From positions 231,186 through 295,185 of the forward strand of contig MU400559.1 in assembly GCA_022578965.1 (NCBI GenBank): DNA of 64,000 nucleotides. Direction: 5' to 3'. Under the pieces are notes generated by a model. That model searched no databases and was not told the DNA's origin. It saw nothing but the letters and a program-made list of their open reading frames with translations. The DNA comes from Xylaria sp. FL1777. Its lineage: Eukaryota > Ascomycota > Sordariomycetes > Xylariales > Xylariaceae. The position numbers were made by a program, and so were the translations under genes. Positions 33,600-47,479 of the stretch are shown here, in pieces (positions within the stretch are counted from its first letter, which is position 1; every line of letters begins with the position of its first letter).

Positions 33600-36500
33600 A
33601 CTTAAATTAAAAACAAAAACATAAAAATCTTAATAATAATAATAACCTTTTATTTTTTAGCTTTAATAAAAAGTATAATTAAAGAAAACCTAAATATTAA
33701 TTATGTTAAAATTGCTGATATTATTATTAATGCTACTTATTTAAAAATATTAATTTTAGCTAACTATTAAAGTTTAATTATAATTTTTTTAGTATAAAAT
33801 TTATTTATTAATGCTAGCTAAAATAAGTAAAAAAGCTTTAAACTATATTTAAAAAAGCTAATTAGAAATTTTATTGCAATAAAAACAAAATTTTATATAT
33901 GTATAGCAATATAAACTAAAACTATAAAAATGCTTATTAATTAATATTATAAAGGTTATTAACCTTAAAAAAAAACGATTTAAAACTAACTAAAAAATGT
34001 TTTTAAACTAAACTAAAATTTTGCTTAAGCAGTTTGCTTTTTTATAAGCTAATATAAGCATATAATAAAAACAAGCAAATTAACAAACTAACTAAAACCT
34101 AAGATTATTTAATTAATACTTTACTAGCATTAAACTTTAAAATGTTTGCTAAAATAAAAGCAAAAAAGCTTTATTATATTATTAAAAACTAAGCATACTA
34201 CTTTAATAAAAACTAATAAACTATTATAATTTATTATTAATTATATAAGCTAACATAATTAATATAGCATAATAACGTTAAAAACTAATAACTAAAAAAC
34301 AACGCTTAAATTATAACTAAAAAAAACTAAAGTTAAATATTACTTAAATTACTAGTAAATTAACTTTAAATATTAAGCAAAACTAAACTAATAATTAGCT
34401 TATTAATATTAGCTATAAAAATAACAATACTAATTTAAATAACTAGAACTATTATTATAAAAGCAATAATTATAATAATAGCTATAATAATAATAACTAA
34501 AGATTTTATAAAAGCAATAATAGCTATAAAAGCTAAAACTAATACTATAAAAGCAATAATACTAAAAGTTATAGCTACTTTTAAAACTAAAAATATATAA
34601 ATAACTAAAGTAATAATAATACTTATATTTTAAAAAACTGTTATATTTTTAGAGCTTTTTTAAATTAACTTTAAAACAATAATAAAAATAGTTTAAATTT
34701 GAATTTTTATAAAAACTTTACTTATTATAGCTATAAATAACTTAGCTATATTGCTTTTAATTACTTTTAGCTTAAAAGTAATAATAATAACAGCAATAAT
34801 AAAAATAATAAACTTAATAGCTATACTAGCTATAATAATAATACTACGTAAAAACAAACTATTTAAAAAATCTAAATAAATAAAAACCATAATATAAATA
34901 AAAAAAACTAAAAATAGTAATTAAAGTTTTATATACTTTTTTTATAAAAGCTATAATATTATAACTTAAAAAACAAATAGTAAGCTTAGCATTAATTATA
35001 TTAGCTATAAGTTTTAAGCTATAATTACTATTTTATATACTTATTTTATGCTGTTTTTATACTTTTTGCACTATTTATTTTATTAGCTTTATAAAACTAC
35101 TTATTAAAACTTATATTAATTTTAATTTATGCGCTAAATATAACTATATTAGTTTTACTTTTGCTTTTTATTATAAATTATAGCAAGCATTTTTTTATAT
35201 ATTTATATTATAGCATGCTATTAAAAGTAAATTTTTTACTTATAAAGCTTATTAAGTTATTTGCAAATTAACTAATAATTATAATATTACTTGCAGAATT
35301 AAGTATATATATATAGCTATTAACTATAATTATTGCTTTAAAAGCAGCTTTTTTTTATTATTTTAAATTACTTTAAAAAATAAAAAAATTATACTAAATT
35401 TAAGCATTAATTAATAGTTTTTTAAATTGTGTTGCTTTTAAGTAAAATTATTTAGCTTAACTAAGTTTATAAAAGCTTACTAAAATTAAGCTTATTATTA
35501 CGCTATTATTTAATTATTTAAACTTATATAGCTTAAAAAATTAAAAAAAAGCTTTAATTACTTTAATTTTATAGCAATTTTAAAAAAGTTTTATAACTTA
35601 TTTAAGTTTTTTAATATTAGCAAAACAAACATATTACTATAATTAAAGCAAAAAAACTTTATTATTAAGCTAAAAAAAAACATAGTTATACTTTATTTTT
35701 TTATATACTTATTAGCTTAAAATAAGCTAAAAAAATTACAAAAATAGCTTAATAAAATACTAAAAGCAAAAAAAATTAAAAAGTTTATTAGCTTTATTAA
35801 CGCTTTAATTTTCTTTATATTTAAAAAAAATAAAAGCTTATGTTTATATATAAACTATAAAAAACTTAATTAAATTATACGTAAAAATTAATACATTTTA
35901 TTACTTATTTTAAAGCTGCTTAATAAAATCTTAAAAGCTAAAATCTTTAGCAAAATTAACCTTAAAAACGCTTATTATTGCTTATATATTCAGAAAAAAA
36001 ATAAATAAAAAACAGCGTTTTATATACGCTATAACTACTATAAATTTCTAGTTATATTTATAAATTTATTAAATACTTTTGCTACTTTTTAAAGTTATAT
36101 ATAAAAAGTATTTAATAATATAATAAATATATTTTATATTATATATTTTAATAATATGTTTATTTTTTTTTTAAATAAGAATTTTTATATAAAATATATT
36201 TAAAACATTATTAAAAAACTACAAAAAGCAAAACTATATGCTAAGCTATTTAAGTGCTAATTTTATTAAAAAAAGATTAAATTTTTAAGTTATATTATTT
36301 TTAGCTAAAAAATTAAAATAAACTTTTTATATATAAATATTATTTAGCAATAATTTATATTAAATATTTATTAAGCGCTATAATAATTTTTAAAGTTTTA
36401 TAACTTTTACTGCTGTTTTATAAATAAGTATTTTTATATTGCTACGCTTTTGTTTAAGTATTTAAAAAAAAACATAACAAAAACAAAAAAAAGTTAAATC

Positions 36501-38660
36501 TTTTTAAATAGTTTTAAAAAAAAGGCTTTTAAAAACTTTTAAAATATATTTAAGCAAGCTATTTTTTTTATATATTTTAACCTTAAAAAATAAATATTAC
36601 TAAAAATCGATTTTTTTAAAGTAGTTTTTATAGAAAATTTATTTTAGCAAAATAATTAAAGCATTTTTAAACTAGTTATGTTTTATTTTTAAAAGCTATT
36701 TAAAAAAAAAATATAGTATAATATACTTAACTAAAAAATATTTATAATAATAAATTGCTTTAAGCACTAGTAATATTATTTATAAAAAAGCAATTTATAA
36801 ATTAAAATATTAATTAATTATGCTAACTTTTAAGCATTTATAAAAATGCTAAAGCTTAATAAAAAGCAAGCTTATTAATGTTTATTATTAGCTTTTTTTA
36901 ATTTTATTATTAAATATTAAGCAAGCAAAAAAAACAAAGCTAATTTTTTTTTGCGCTGTTTTAATTATATAGCTATTTTGCTTAATAATATTAATATTTT
37001 TTTAACATTAAAAAAAAAAGGTATAATAATATAAAAAATTAAAGTTTTTAATTTATATTTTAATACTTAAGCTAAAGCTTTATATTTTAAAGCTATACTT
37101 ATTAAAAAAGCTCTTTTTATTTAAGCAGTTATACGTTTGCGTATATAAATAATTGCAGGCTTAAAAAAATTAAAAAATCTAAAAGCTTTTAAAGAGCTAA
37201 AAAACCTTATCTAAAAGGTTTTAAAAAAAAACCCTAAATACTAAGCAATTATAAAGCAATTAAAAGCAAAAAAGCCTATAAATCTTTAATAATTAATAAA
37301 AAAATCTTTAGTTTGCTATAAAAACAAAATTTACATTTTTTCTAAAAAAGCTATATATTTTTAATTTATTAAGCTATATTATAATAATTTATTAGCTAAA
37401 CACTTTAGCTAAAGCTGCACTTTAAAACTGCTATAATAAAAGTTTTACTAAAGCAATATAAAACTAAATATTAAAAAGTATATATAAAGCTATATAATTT
37501 GCTTTAAAATTAAAGCAAAACATTATTAAAAATATAGCAAACTTAACGCTTTGCTAATATTTAATAAACTTATATAAAAGCTATTTATAAACTTTATTAT
37601 AAGTTTACTAAAAACCTTTTATAAAAAAAAACTAATTAATGCTATTTTTATTATTATAAATAAATTTACTAAGCTTATATACTTATTTTTAATTAATACT
37701 ACTATAACTTTAATTAAGCTAGCAGTTTTATTTTATTATAAAATTAAATATATTTATAGTAGCTTAAAAAGCATTATTTTTAATAAAAGCTTTATTTTTA
37801 CTAGCTAATTTTAGTTTAATTTATATTATTACTTAAAAGTTAAACAAAAGCTTTTAATAACATTTTATTTTAAAACTAATAAATAAATAAAACAAATAAA
37901 CTAAATAATTAAAAGCTATTTTAAGTATTTTATAAATAATAAGCAAACTAATTAGCTTTAATTTTTATTTTAAGCTTTTTTTGCTATAAATTTTGCTATT
38001 AATTTTATAACTAAACGATTACTTTTTAAAGCTTTATATAGTTATATATTAAAATTCTGTTTATTTATTAAAAATAACTTTATATTAAAAAAAATCTTAG
38101 CTATATAAAAACGTTTTAATAAATTATAAACCATTAAAAACAAAATAACAAAGCAATAATAAATTATAACTAATAAATATATAAAATACTATAATAATAA
38201 GCATAAACTTATAACTTTTAAAACTAAAAACTTAGTAATACTATTAATAAAAAATATTAAGTTTAAAAATAAAAAGTTAACGCTTAAATTTATTAAACTT
38301 TTTTAAATTTTTTTTATAGTTAGTTTATAAGTATATTATATTAGTTTTTTAAAATAATATAGCTGCTTTTATCCCGTTTTTTTAATTTAGTTGTTTAAGC
38401 TTTAAAAAGCTAAACATAAATATAGTTTACTTATGCTAAACTTTAAAAATAAGTTAAAAAAATAAAAAGTTAAAAATATAATAAATAAAATAATTTATAA
38501 TAAAAAAAAATATTATTTTATTAAGTAAAAAAGCTAGCTAACTAAATATAATTAGTAAGTATTTATTATTAATATTATAGCTTTTAAAACAATTAAAAAC
38601 TTTAAAAAGCGCTTAAGTTATAAAAAAAAAGCAAAATTATTAAGCTAATAAAATAGTATT
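33600..38660 (+). mobile_element. Ty3/gypsy chromovirus 1, RIP-decayed, coding strand +
   Basis: Six-frame reading by eye gives Pol domains in order. The reverse transcriptase at about 35700-36180 shows ..KIFSKINLKNAYY.. for the family KIDLRDAYY and YFNN in place of the catalytic YLDD. The integrase zinc-binding region lies at about 37360-37520. The integrase core at about 37560-38000 reads FYYKIKYIYSS and NKQIKQINQI where intact copies have DGQTERxNQ. A linker of the GPF..YRL..RIHPVF type lies near 38290-38390. A C-terminal chromodomain remnant lies at about 38460-38650 (YYFIK then SYKKKAKLLS before a stop). Asn-rich repeats at 34.4-34.9 kb are probably the gag C-terminus. Order RT-RH-IN-chromodomain defines a chromovirus. 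The 5' boundary is approximate and I could not pair LTRs. Confidence 0.75.
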
Positions 38661-38695
38661 AATTCATTATTAATTTAGCTATAAACTAAAGTTTA

Positions 38696-39138
38696 TGTAA
38701 TGGACCTATTATATATTAATATAATAGGTTTGCCCTTAGGGTCTTAATTTGCAAGTAATAATAGAATTTTTAACAGTAGTTCATTAAAAAGGTTTTTAAA
38801 GTACTTTTATTATTATGCATTAATAAAAGTCTTAAAGGTTTAAAAGTAATAAATGTATTAATGCTTAGCAGTTATAAAAAATTAATAGCTAAAAAACTAA
38901 AACTAAATAAATAACTAAATATAAAAAGTATATAATTATATAAACAAAAGAAATAATAGTAGTAATTTATAAATATTGCTTTTTTTAATAAACTTAATGC
39001 TATATTATTTTAAGTTTAAAGCTTAATAAATTTAACGCTTAAGTTTATTAAGTTTAAAGCTTAATAAACTTAACGCTTAAGTTTATTAAATCTATATATT
39101 AAACCTTTATAATAGTTTAAATATATATTTTTTTAACA
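38696..39138 (-). repeat. Inverted (solo or partial) LTR of chromovirus 2
   Basis: The first about 330 bp from TGTAATGG are the reverse complement of the 3' two-thirds of the 494-bp LTRs at 39575 and 46778. Shared blocks are GGGTCTTRATTTGCAAGTAA, TTTTAACAGTAGT and GCATTAATAAAAG. The far end is diverged; TTAACA at 39133-39138 is the likely terminus. Flanking pentamers do not match, so a clean target duplication is not visible. It starts about 40 bp after the stop of chromovirus 1, so confusion with that element's own LTR is possible. Its orientation argues for an independent insertion. Confidence 0.6.
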
Positions 39139-39574
39139 AATAAGACTTTTTTTATGCATGCTTTTTTTATACCTAGCTTTTTAACTAGCTTAGTTAGCTT
39201 ATTTTATAACATTATTTTTTTTTTTTATAATTATTGTTTTAATAATTCTATATTTTCTTTTTTGTAAGTTTTCTTTTTTTATTTTTTGTTTTTTGTTTTT
39301 TATGCTTATTATGTTTAGTAAAGTTTTTAAAAAACCTTGCTTGTTATATTTTAAACAAAAAGCTTAATAAAACTTTGCTTTGCTTTTTTTTATTAAACTA
39401 AAATTAATTAAAATAGCTTTATGCTTTTGCTGCAATTATTATAGCACAAAATATTTAATGTTAAAATTTAACTTTAATTAATATATTAAATGTATTATAG
39501 CTAAACAAACAAATTATAACGCTAAAAGTTTATTTTTAAAGCAAATATAATAGTTTATTTTTTAGCATAAAAAG

Positions 39575-40068
39575 TGTTACAAAATTAGCACTAAGGTGGC
39601 CTTTAAAGCGGCTTAATGCCTTTATATATACTTTGCACCTTTTTTTTTGCTAGCTAAAGCTAAAGTTACGTAATAACTTATTTAGCTTACTAAGCTTACA
39701 GTAATTTAAGGCTTACTAAGCTTATAGTAATTTAAAGCTTACTAAGCTTATAATAATTTAATGCTTATTAAACTTGCAGTAATTTAAGAAAAATTACTAC
39801 TTTTTTTACTTTTTCTTTGTTTATATAAATATATATTTCTTGTATTTAGTTATTTATTTAGTTCTAGTTCTTTAATTATTAATTTTTTATAACTGCTAAG
39901 CATTAATATACTTATTACTTTTAATTTCTTAAAACCTTTATTAATGTATAATAATAAAAGTAGTTTAAAAACCTCTTTAATAAACTACTGTTAAAGATTT
40001 TATTATTACTTGCAAATTAAAACCTTAAAGGTAAACCTATTATATTAGTATATAATAAGTTTGTTATA
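39575..40068 (+). repeat. 5' LTR of chromovirus 2 (494 bp)
   Basis: Begins TGTTACAAAATTAGCAC and ends GTTATA (mutated from a TG..CA-type end). It contains a short tandem of GCTTACTAAGCTTA units (39685-39780). The same length and block order occur at 46778-47271, with differences mostly C/T and G/A transitions. Confidence 0.9.
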
Positions 40069-43000
40069 TTTTAATAGCTTTTTAATTAATAAAACCTAAT
40101 ATATAAAAACAAATATTAGTATAAAAAGTTAAATAATAAACGATTTACAAAATAAACTTTTAAAGGTATACTAAAAAAATATTTAAAAAACAAAAATATT
40201 AAATAGCATTACGTAAGTAAACTTTACTTAATAACTAATAAAACTAGATCTAGGTTATATTACTAAAAACAAAAAGTTAAAAATTAAGTTTAAAAATCTT
40301 AAAAATTTTTAGAACTAGCAACATACTAAAACAATAAACCTTAGTATTTTTACTAGCTATTTTTATTAAAAAAAAAGCAGTAATAAAAAAAAAAAAGTTA
40401 AGTAGCAGTAGTAAAAAAAAACTAATGCTAATATTAGTGTTATAAAATAAACTAGTTATTTTAACTTAAAGAATAGCTTAAATACTAAGCATTATAACTT
40501 TTAAACTAGCATAAACATTAGCTATAATAATTAAAGTAATAATAATACTTATTATTATAATAATAAATTAAAGCTTTAAACAAGTAATTATATTATAATT
40601 AATATTAATATTACTACTAGTAAACCTAATGCTTACTTTTATTATTGCTATACTTAAAGTAATAATTTAAAATAAAAAACCTAACCTTTTATTATTACTA
40701 CTGTTTTTATTATTAAGATTATTTATAATGTTAAAAATACTAAACATTAAAAGTTTTAAACTTATTGCTTTAAAGCTTTATAATAAATTTACAAATATAA
40801 AAACCTTTTTAATTTATGCTAAACTTTATTTAAAATAGCACTTTATTACTATTATAAAAAAAGATTAAAAAATAATAACTATTTTATAATTTTTGTTAAA
40901 AAAAGTACTAAAATAGTTTTAACTTATTTTAAAAGATTTTTTAAAAGCTAATAAGTTAACTAACTTTAAGCTAAAAATAAAAAAGATTTTTAAAAACTAC
41001 ATTAAGTTTAAAAATTAAATAAAAGCACTATTTAAAAATACTTAAAAAGCAAAATATATAAAAAAAGCACTTTATTGCTTAAAACAAATAAAAGTAATAA
41101 TAAATTATGCTATAAAATTTAAATAATTAGCAGCAATTTTAAAATTATTTAAGCTTATATTATTTTATTTATTTTATAATAAACTTAAAACTTAAGTTTA
41201 AAATAAACTATATAAAATAAATAAACTAGCAAAAATTAATATATATATTAATATAGCTATTATAATTAATTAATAATTATTTAACTAGTACTTTAAAACT
41301 AAAAAAACTAAAAAAAACAAAAAAAAAATACTTAAAAGAATATTAAACAAAAATTTAAGCAAATTAATAAAGTTTAGAAATAATAATTCTAAAATATATC
41401 TAAAGTTAAATATTATAACTGTAAAAAAAAAAAACACTTTTAAAAACAATGTTAATTTAAAAAAAAAAACGAAAAAAAAAGCTATAAAAAGGGAAAAATT
41501 TTTTAACTTAAGAAAAAAGTACAAGTTATAAAAGTTCAAAACAATAAAAAACAATAAAGCAATTTAAAAAATATATTTTTAAAGCAAAAATATAAAGTTA
41601 TTATTTTAAGTTAAAACAAAAGTGTTATATTAAATAAATTTAAATGCTTTATTTATATAAGTTAAAATAAACAAGCATATAAATATTATTTAAAAGTTCT
41701 GCAATTATTAAAACAAATTGCAAAAAAATATATTTGCTATATAAATAATTAAAGTTATTTAATATATAACCTAAAAAAATAGTTTAACTAAAAATAACAA
41801 ACAATAAAAAGTAATAAGTTAATATAGTTAATAAACTTATAAAATTATAAAAACTTTAAACTATTAAAGCTTAAAATATAGCTTAAAGAAAAGTTATATT
41901 TAAAAAAATAAAACTATAACTATAAATAGTATAATTACTAAATTAATTATAAACTACTAAAATATTTAGTTGCTAAATAAACTTAAAAAAACAGAACTTA
42001 TAAAACTTTAAAGCAAAAACAAATAAAATTAAAAGCTATAAAAAATATTATAAAAAAAGAACTAATAAAAATAAATAAAGTATTTTTATAGCTTAAATTG
42101 CTTTAAATATAACAAAACAAAAAAGCACTAATAGTTAACATAAAAATTAATACGTTTTAAAAACTAAAGCTAGCAATTTAACTAATTGCTAAAAATTACT
42201 ACTATAATAAAACTATAATAAAAAATAATAATAATATTTTACATTTAAAAGATTTAAAACATAATAAAATATTATAAAATTGCTATATAATATATTATTA
42301 CTACTAATATTTATTTAATAAACTAAAAAATAATTAGTTTTTTAAATAAATTATAAAAATAAAAATATAGAACTTTTATAAATTAAAGTAATTAGTTATA
42401 ATTATAATTTATTATAAAAATTTATAAAAATTTATAATATTTAAAGAAAATTTTAATTATATTTATAATATTATTTTAAAAAAATATAAAAATAACTGCT
42501 ATAAATATTATTAGCTAATTAAAGCACAATTATACTGAAAAATAGTTATTAAAAGCAAAAAAGCTTAAAAACTACAATTTAAAGCTTAACTAAAAGTAAA
42601 AACAAAACAAAGCGTAATAATATTTAGAATACAAAATAAAACAAACATTTAAACATTTTATAAAAAAAAATCAAAAAACAAAATAAGCATTTATTAAAAA
42701 AGCAATAAATAGCTAAAAAAACTAAAGCTTTACATAAAGTTTAATATAATAACTAGCAAAACTAATTTAAAGTTAAACTTATATATTAAAAAAAAATATA
42801 ACACTTTAATTAATTTAAAAGTATAAGCTAATATAATTTTACTTAAAGTAATAAAACAAAATAAAATTTTTTAAAAATACAAGCAAAAATTTTAAAAAAT
42901 TAAAAAATTTAATAAAAATACTTCTAGCTATAATAATAGTTGCATACTTAAAAAAACTAAACCTTTTAATATATTTATATAAAAATACAAAAAACAAATT

Positions 43001-46000
43001 ATATTAAATATTGCTAATATATTTAATTATAACATTATTTTAGGAATATTATAGCTAAAAACTAGTAACTTTTTAATTTAATAAAAAGCAAAAATTATTA
43101 ATTAAAAAAGTAAAAAATAAAGCAAGAAAATTAAAAAAATTGCAAAAAAAATCCTAAATAAAATACTAAAAGTATATTATAAATTTTATAAACTATTTAA
43201 AAAAAAAAAAAAAAAAAAACTTCTTAAATATAACCTATAAAATTACTATATTTTTATTAAAAAAAAATGTTAACTAAAGCTTTATTAAGTATATTATATA
43301 AGTTTAAACAAAACAAACGCTTTATAAAAATATATTTAAAAAAATCTAGCAAAAAAATTCTTAAAAGAATTTTAGTTATTTGCTAAATATTTTATAGTAC
43401 TAATACTTAAAATAAAAAATAAAAAACAACTAATTAATAAAAAAAGAAAACTAATATAGTAAATAGTAGTTAATTACTAATTATTAAACGTAATTATTAT
43501 TATAAATAAATATTTTTTTATTTTATTAATAACTATAAAAAAAAATATTAGCTAAGCAAAATAGTTTATAGCAGTTAATATTTTAAATAAATATTATGCT
43601 ATTAAAATAGCTAAAAGAAAAAAATAAAAAACTGCTATATAAACAGTATATAAACTATATAAATATATAGTTATGCTATAAAAACTATAAAACGTACTAG
43701 TTAGCTTTTAATATATAATAATAACAATTTTATAAAAGTTTTTAAATAAGTTTATATTTATTTACTTAAATAATATTTTAATTTACTTTAAAACATTAAA
43801 AAAATACAAAAAATATATAATTTAAGTGTTAAAAACACTTAAACAAGCAAAATTATAACTTAACACAAAAAAGTATATATAGCATACATAAAAAATTAAC
43901 TTTTTAAAATTTACGATTACTTTAAAACAAATATAGATTTAATAATTAAAAATTAATATAATATAAAACTAAAAAATATTTAACCTAGCTATTATTATAA
44001 ATATATAATAAGCATTAAGATTTTTAAACTATGTTTAAATGTTAATTTAAAACTTTAAAAAAATAGCATTTTATTTTATAAAGTATATAAAAAAGAAATA
44101 TAAAAAAAAATCCTTTTTAATTTTAAAAAAAGCCTAAAAAGCTTTTAAAAAACTAAAACTAAAAGTTATTTCTAACTTTATAGTTAAACTACTTAATTTA
44201 CAAAAAAAAAAAAAGCTAAAAACAGATGCTTTAAATAGTATAATTACAGAAGTTTTAAAACAACTAAAAAATAACAAAAAATAGCACTTAATAGCTTATT
44301 ATTTTAAAGCATTATAAAACATAGCATTATAATACTTTATATATAATAAAAAACTGCTTATAATTATTATAGCACTTAAAAAGTAAGAACTATTTTTTAT
44401 AAAAACTACAAAGCTAATTAAAATTTATTTAAATTATTAAAACCTAACGAAATTTATAATTATATAAAAAATTATTAAACAATATAAAAATTAAATGGTT
44501 TTTTTTTTTAAGTTTAACTTTAAAATATGTTATATTAAAAAAAAAGAAAACATTTAAGCAAACATACTTAGTTAATAAAGTTAAAAAGAATTTAAAGTTT
44601 TAAAAAGAAACATTTAAGTATTATATTTTTAAAGAAATAAAAGCTTAAAAATTAAAGTTATACTTAAGGACTTTATAAATATATAGCTATAATAAGCTTA
44701 TAACTTAAAAAAGTTAATATAACTATAAAAACATAAAAGATTAAAAAATAATAAGCTAATATATAAACATAAAGTTTATTTACTAAAATTTTTATAAAAT
44801 AAGTTTATTAAAAAATTCTATAAATACTTATTATATAAATACTAAAAAGCAATAAAAATAGTTTAATAATTACAGAAAAAGTACAATTTTTTAAAACTAT
44901 AAAACATAGTTAAATCTATTATAAAAAAGTATAATATTTATAATAAAGCTAAAATAACTTAATATAAGCTTTATAAACTGCTATAACTTATATAAATACT
45001 TAAATAAGCATAATATATTATTGCTTAAAATTTTATTATAGCACTACTTTTATTAACTAATTTAGTTATAAAAATATAATACAATAAAATATAAGTTATT
45101 ATTAATAAACTTATTAAATATGCTTATTTTTTATTATTTAAAGAAAATATAATAGTTAAATAACTTATATATACTTTTATATGCTAATATTTAAATAAGC
45201 ATAAACTACTAAAAAAAATTATTTTAAATTAAAATAAATTGTTTATTTTTAAGTTTAAAACTAGCTTTTTTAAACTTATTAGTATTAAACTAAAGTTTTT
45301 AATTGCTTATTACTTATAAACAAATAAACAAACAAAAAAACTAAACTAAATATTAAAACAATATTTATAAAGTTATATTAACTACTAATAAAACAATTAA
45401 ATAAAACTATTATTAATAACATAAATTTTATATAACATATTAATAAACAAAAATATAAATATATTTTTGTATAAAGCTATTTATAAATAGCAAGCAATTA
45501 TTAAAAAACAAAAAAAAACATTAATAAAAGCACTTGTTATTTTAATTATAGCACTTTAAGCAAAAATTATTGCAATAAAAATTAAAACGCTATAAGCTAA
45601 ACTATAATTATGCTTTTAATTTTTATAACAACGAATGTTAATATACTATAATAAAAAACAAACTAAAAAACTAACTTTTAAAAAAGAAAACAAAGTTTAT
45701 TTGCTATAATAAAAACAAAATGCAAACATTAATATTTTTTAAATTAAAACAAAATAACTAAGCAATAAATTAAAATTTAAAAAACTTAGCTTTTTTAAAA
45801 TTAAAGAAATTATTTTACTTATTAATTATAAACTATTATTATTAAAAAATATATAAATCTACTTTATTTTTTATATTTTTTTACTAAAACTAGCATTTAT
45901 TAAAACATTTATTAAAACATAATTAAAAATAAAACCAAATTAAAACGTTTATAAAGTTAAAAATATATTAAATTTTTATTAAAACAATAATAACTTAAAG

Positions 46001-46777
46001 TATTTTATTAAATAAAAAAAATATTTATATGTTAATAATATTTAAAAACTTAAAAAATATTTAAAAACTGCTAAAGTAGTTATAAATTAGTTTTACTGCT
46101 AATATTTTAACTGCTTAAAACTAAAAAAAAAAAGTCAACCTTAAAAAAAACGCTTAAAAAATTTTAATTAAACTTAAACAAAGCAGCTTGCGTTGCTTTA
46201 GCTTGTTTTTTTTGTTATTTTTGCTTTTTTGCTAACGTTTTTTGTTTTTTTTTAATGCATTTTATTTTGTTTAGTTTATTTAAAAACTAAAACTTTTGCT
46301 AAACTATTTTAATACTTTTTGCTTTTAAAAAACGTTTTTATATATAAAGCTAAGCTAACTTGCTTAAAATAAAATTAAAGCTATTTTAAGCTTATTTTAA
46401 TTTTTTTTAAATTAAAAATAGCTGTTGCTTTGTTTGCTTTTTTTTTTTTTTAAAACAATAGTGTTTAAAAACTATGTTATTAATTAAATTAATTAAAACT
46501 TTCGATTTATTGCAAAAATAACTAATATATATACATTTAAAACAACAAAATATATTATTTATTATTTTATATATTAATAATTAATTAAAGCAGCAAAAGC
46601 AAAGCATAATTTTATAGCTAATAAAATTAATAAAAAAGGCAAAAACAAGTTTTTGCTTTATTTTAAATAAGCAGTTAGTTTTTTTAATACGCTTTAATAT
46701 TATAACATACAAAAAAAAAAAAAAGAAAAAATATTTACGGAAAATTATTAAAACAACAATTCTAAAAAAAAAAATAA

Positions 46778-47271
46778 TGTTATAAAATTAGCACTAAAGT
46801 AGCTTTTAAAGCAGCTTAATGCTTTTATATATACTTTGTACTTTTTTTTTTGCTAGCTAAAGCTAAAGTTACGTAATAATTTATTTAGCTTATTAAGCTT
46901 ATAGTAATTTAAAGCTTACTAAGCTTATAGTAATTTAAAGCTTACTAAACTTACAATAATTTAGTGCTTACTAAACTTATAATAATTTAAAAAAAATTAC
47001 TACTTTTTTTATTTTTCTTTTGTTTATATAAATATATACTTTTTATATTTAGTTATTTATTTAGTTTTAGTTTTTTAGCTATTAATCTTTTATAACTGTT
47101 AAGCATTAATACATTTATTACTTTTAATTTTTTAAAACCTTTATTAATGCACAGTAGTAAAAGTACTTCAAAAACCTTTTTAACGGACTACTGTTAAAAA
47201 TCTTATTGTTACTTGCAAATCAAGACCCTAAAAGCAAACCTGTTATATTAGTATATAATAAATCCGTTATA
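46778..47271 (+). repeat. 3' LTR of chromovirus 2 (494 bp)
   Basis: Partner of 39575-40068. Begins TGTTATAAAATTAGCAC and ends CCGTTATA, then AAAAG target duplication. Confidence 0.9.
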
Positions 47272-47479
47272 AAAAGCTAAAAAATAAATTAAACTTGCTA
47301 ATAAAAAAGCATAAAAAAATAAATACAAAAATCTACTGTTTTAAGCAACAAAAGAAATTATAGCAAAAAAAAAATAGCTGCTACTATAGCTTATAATTTA
47401 AGTAATTTAAAAAAGCTTAAATAAATTAAAGCAAAAAAGCGCTATATAGCTAAAAAATAAAAATAACACGTTAAAGCAG

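Larger units (their letters stand above)
39575..47271 (+). mobile_element. Ty3/gypsy chromovirus 2, complete with two LTRs and target duplication, RIP-decayed
   Basis: Bounded by two 494-bp direct repeats and flanked on both sides by AAAAG (39570-39574 and 47272-47276), a perfect 5-bp target duplication; total length 7697 bp. Internal decoded domains on + are as follows. The RT to RNase H stretch runs about 43.0-44.4 kb, where KTDALNSIITEVLKQL at 44217 corresponds to the RNase H core TDAS..VLSQ and is followed by HLIAYYFKALQN for the family HPIAYYSKTL. The integrase core at about 44970-45420 has YAYFLLFKENI and, later, TNKQTKKLNQIL for the family DGQTERxNQIL. A C-terminal chromodomain lies at about 45955-46095, with LKYFIKWKKY-like sequence after stop correction and KTAKVVIN at its end. 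Every domain carries stops, so the copy is dead. Confidence 0.88.

Noticed and set aside
34693..34890. 65-codon Ile-rich minus frame
   Set aside because: Antisense of the Asn-rich, AAT/TAA-repeat part of the gypsy gag region; low complexity.
41285..41554. 89-codon minus-strand Phe/Leu-rich open frame
   Set aside because: Shadow of A/T-rich, RIP-mutated retrotransposon DNA (the plus strand is Lys-rich gag/pol remnant). The composition reflects TTT/TTA runs, not a membrane protein.
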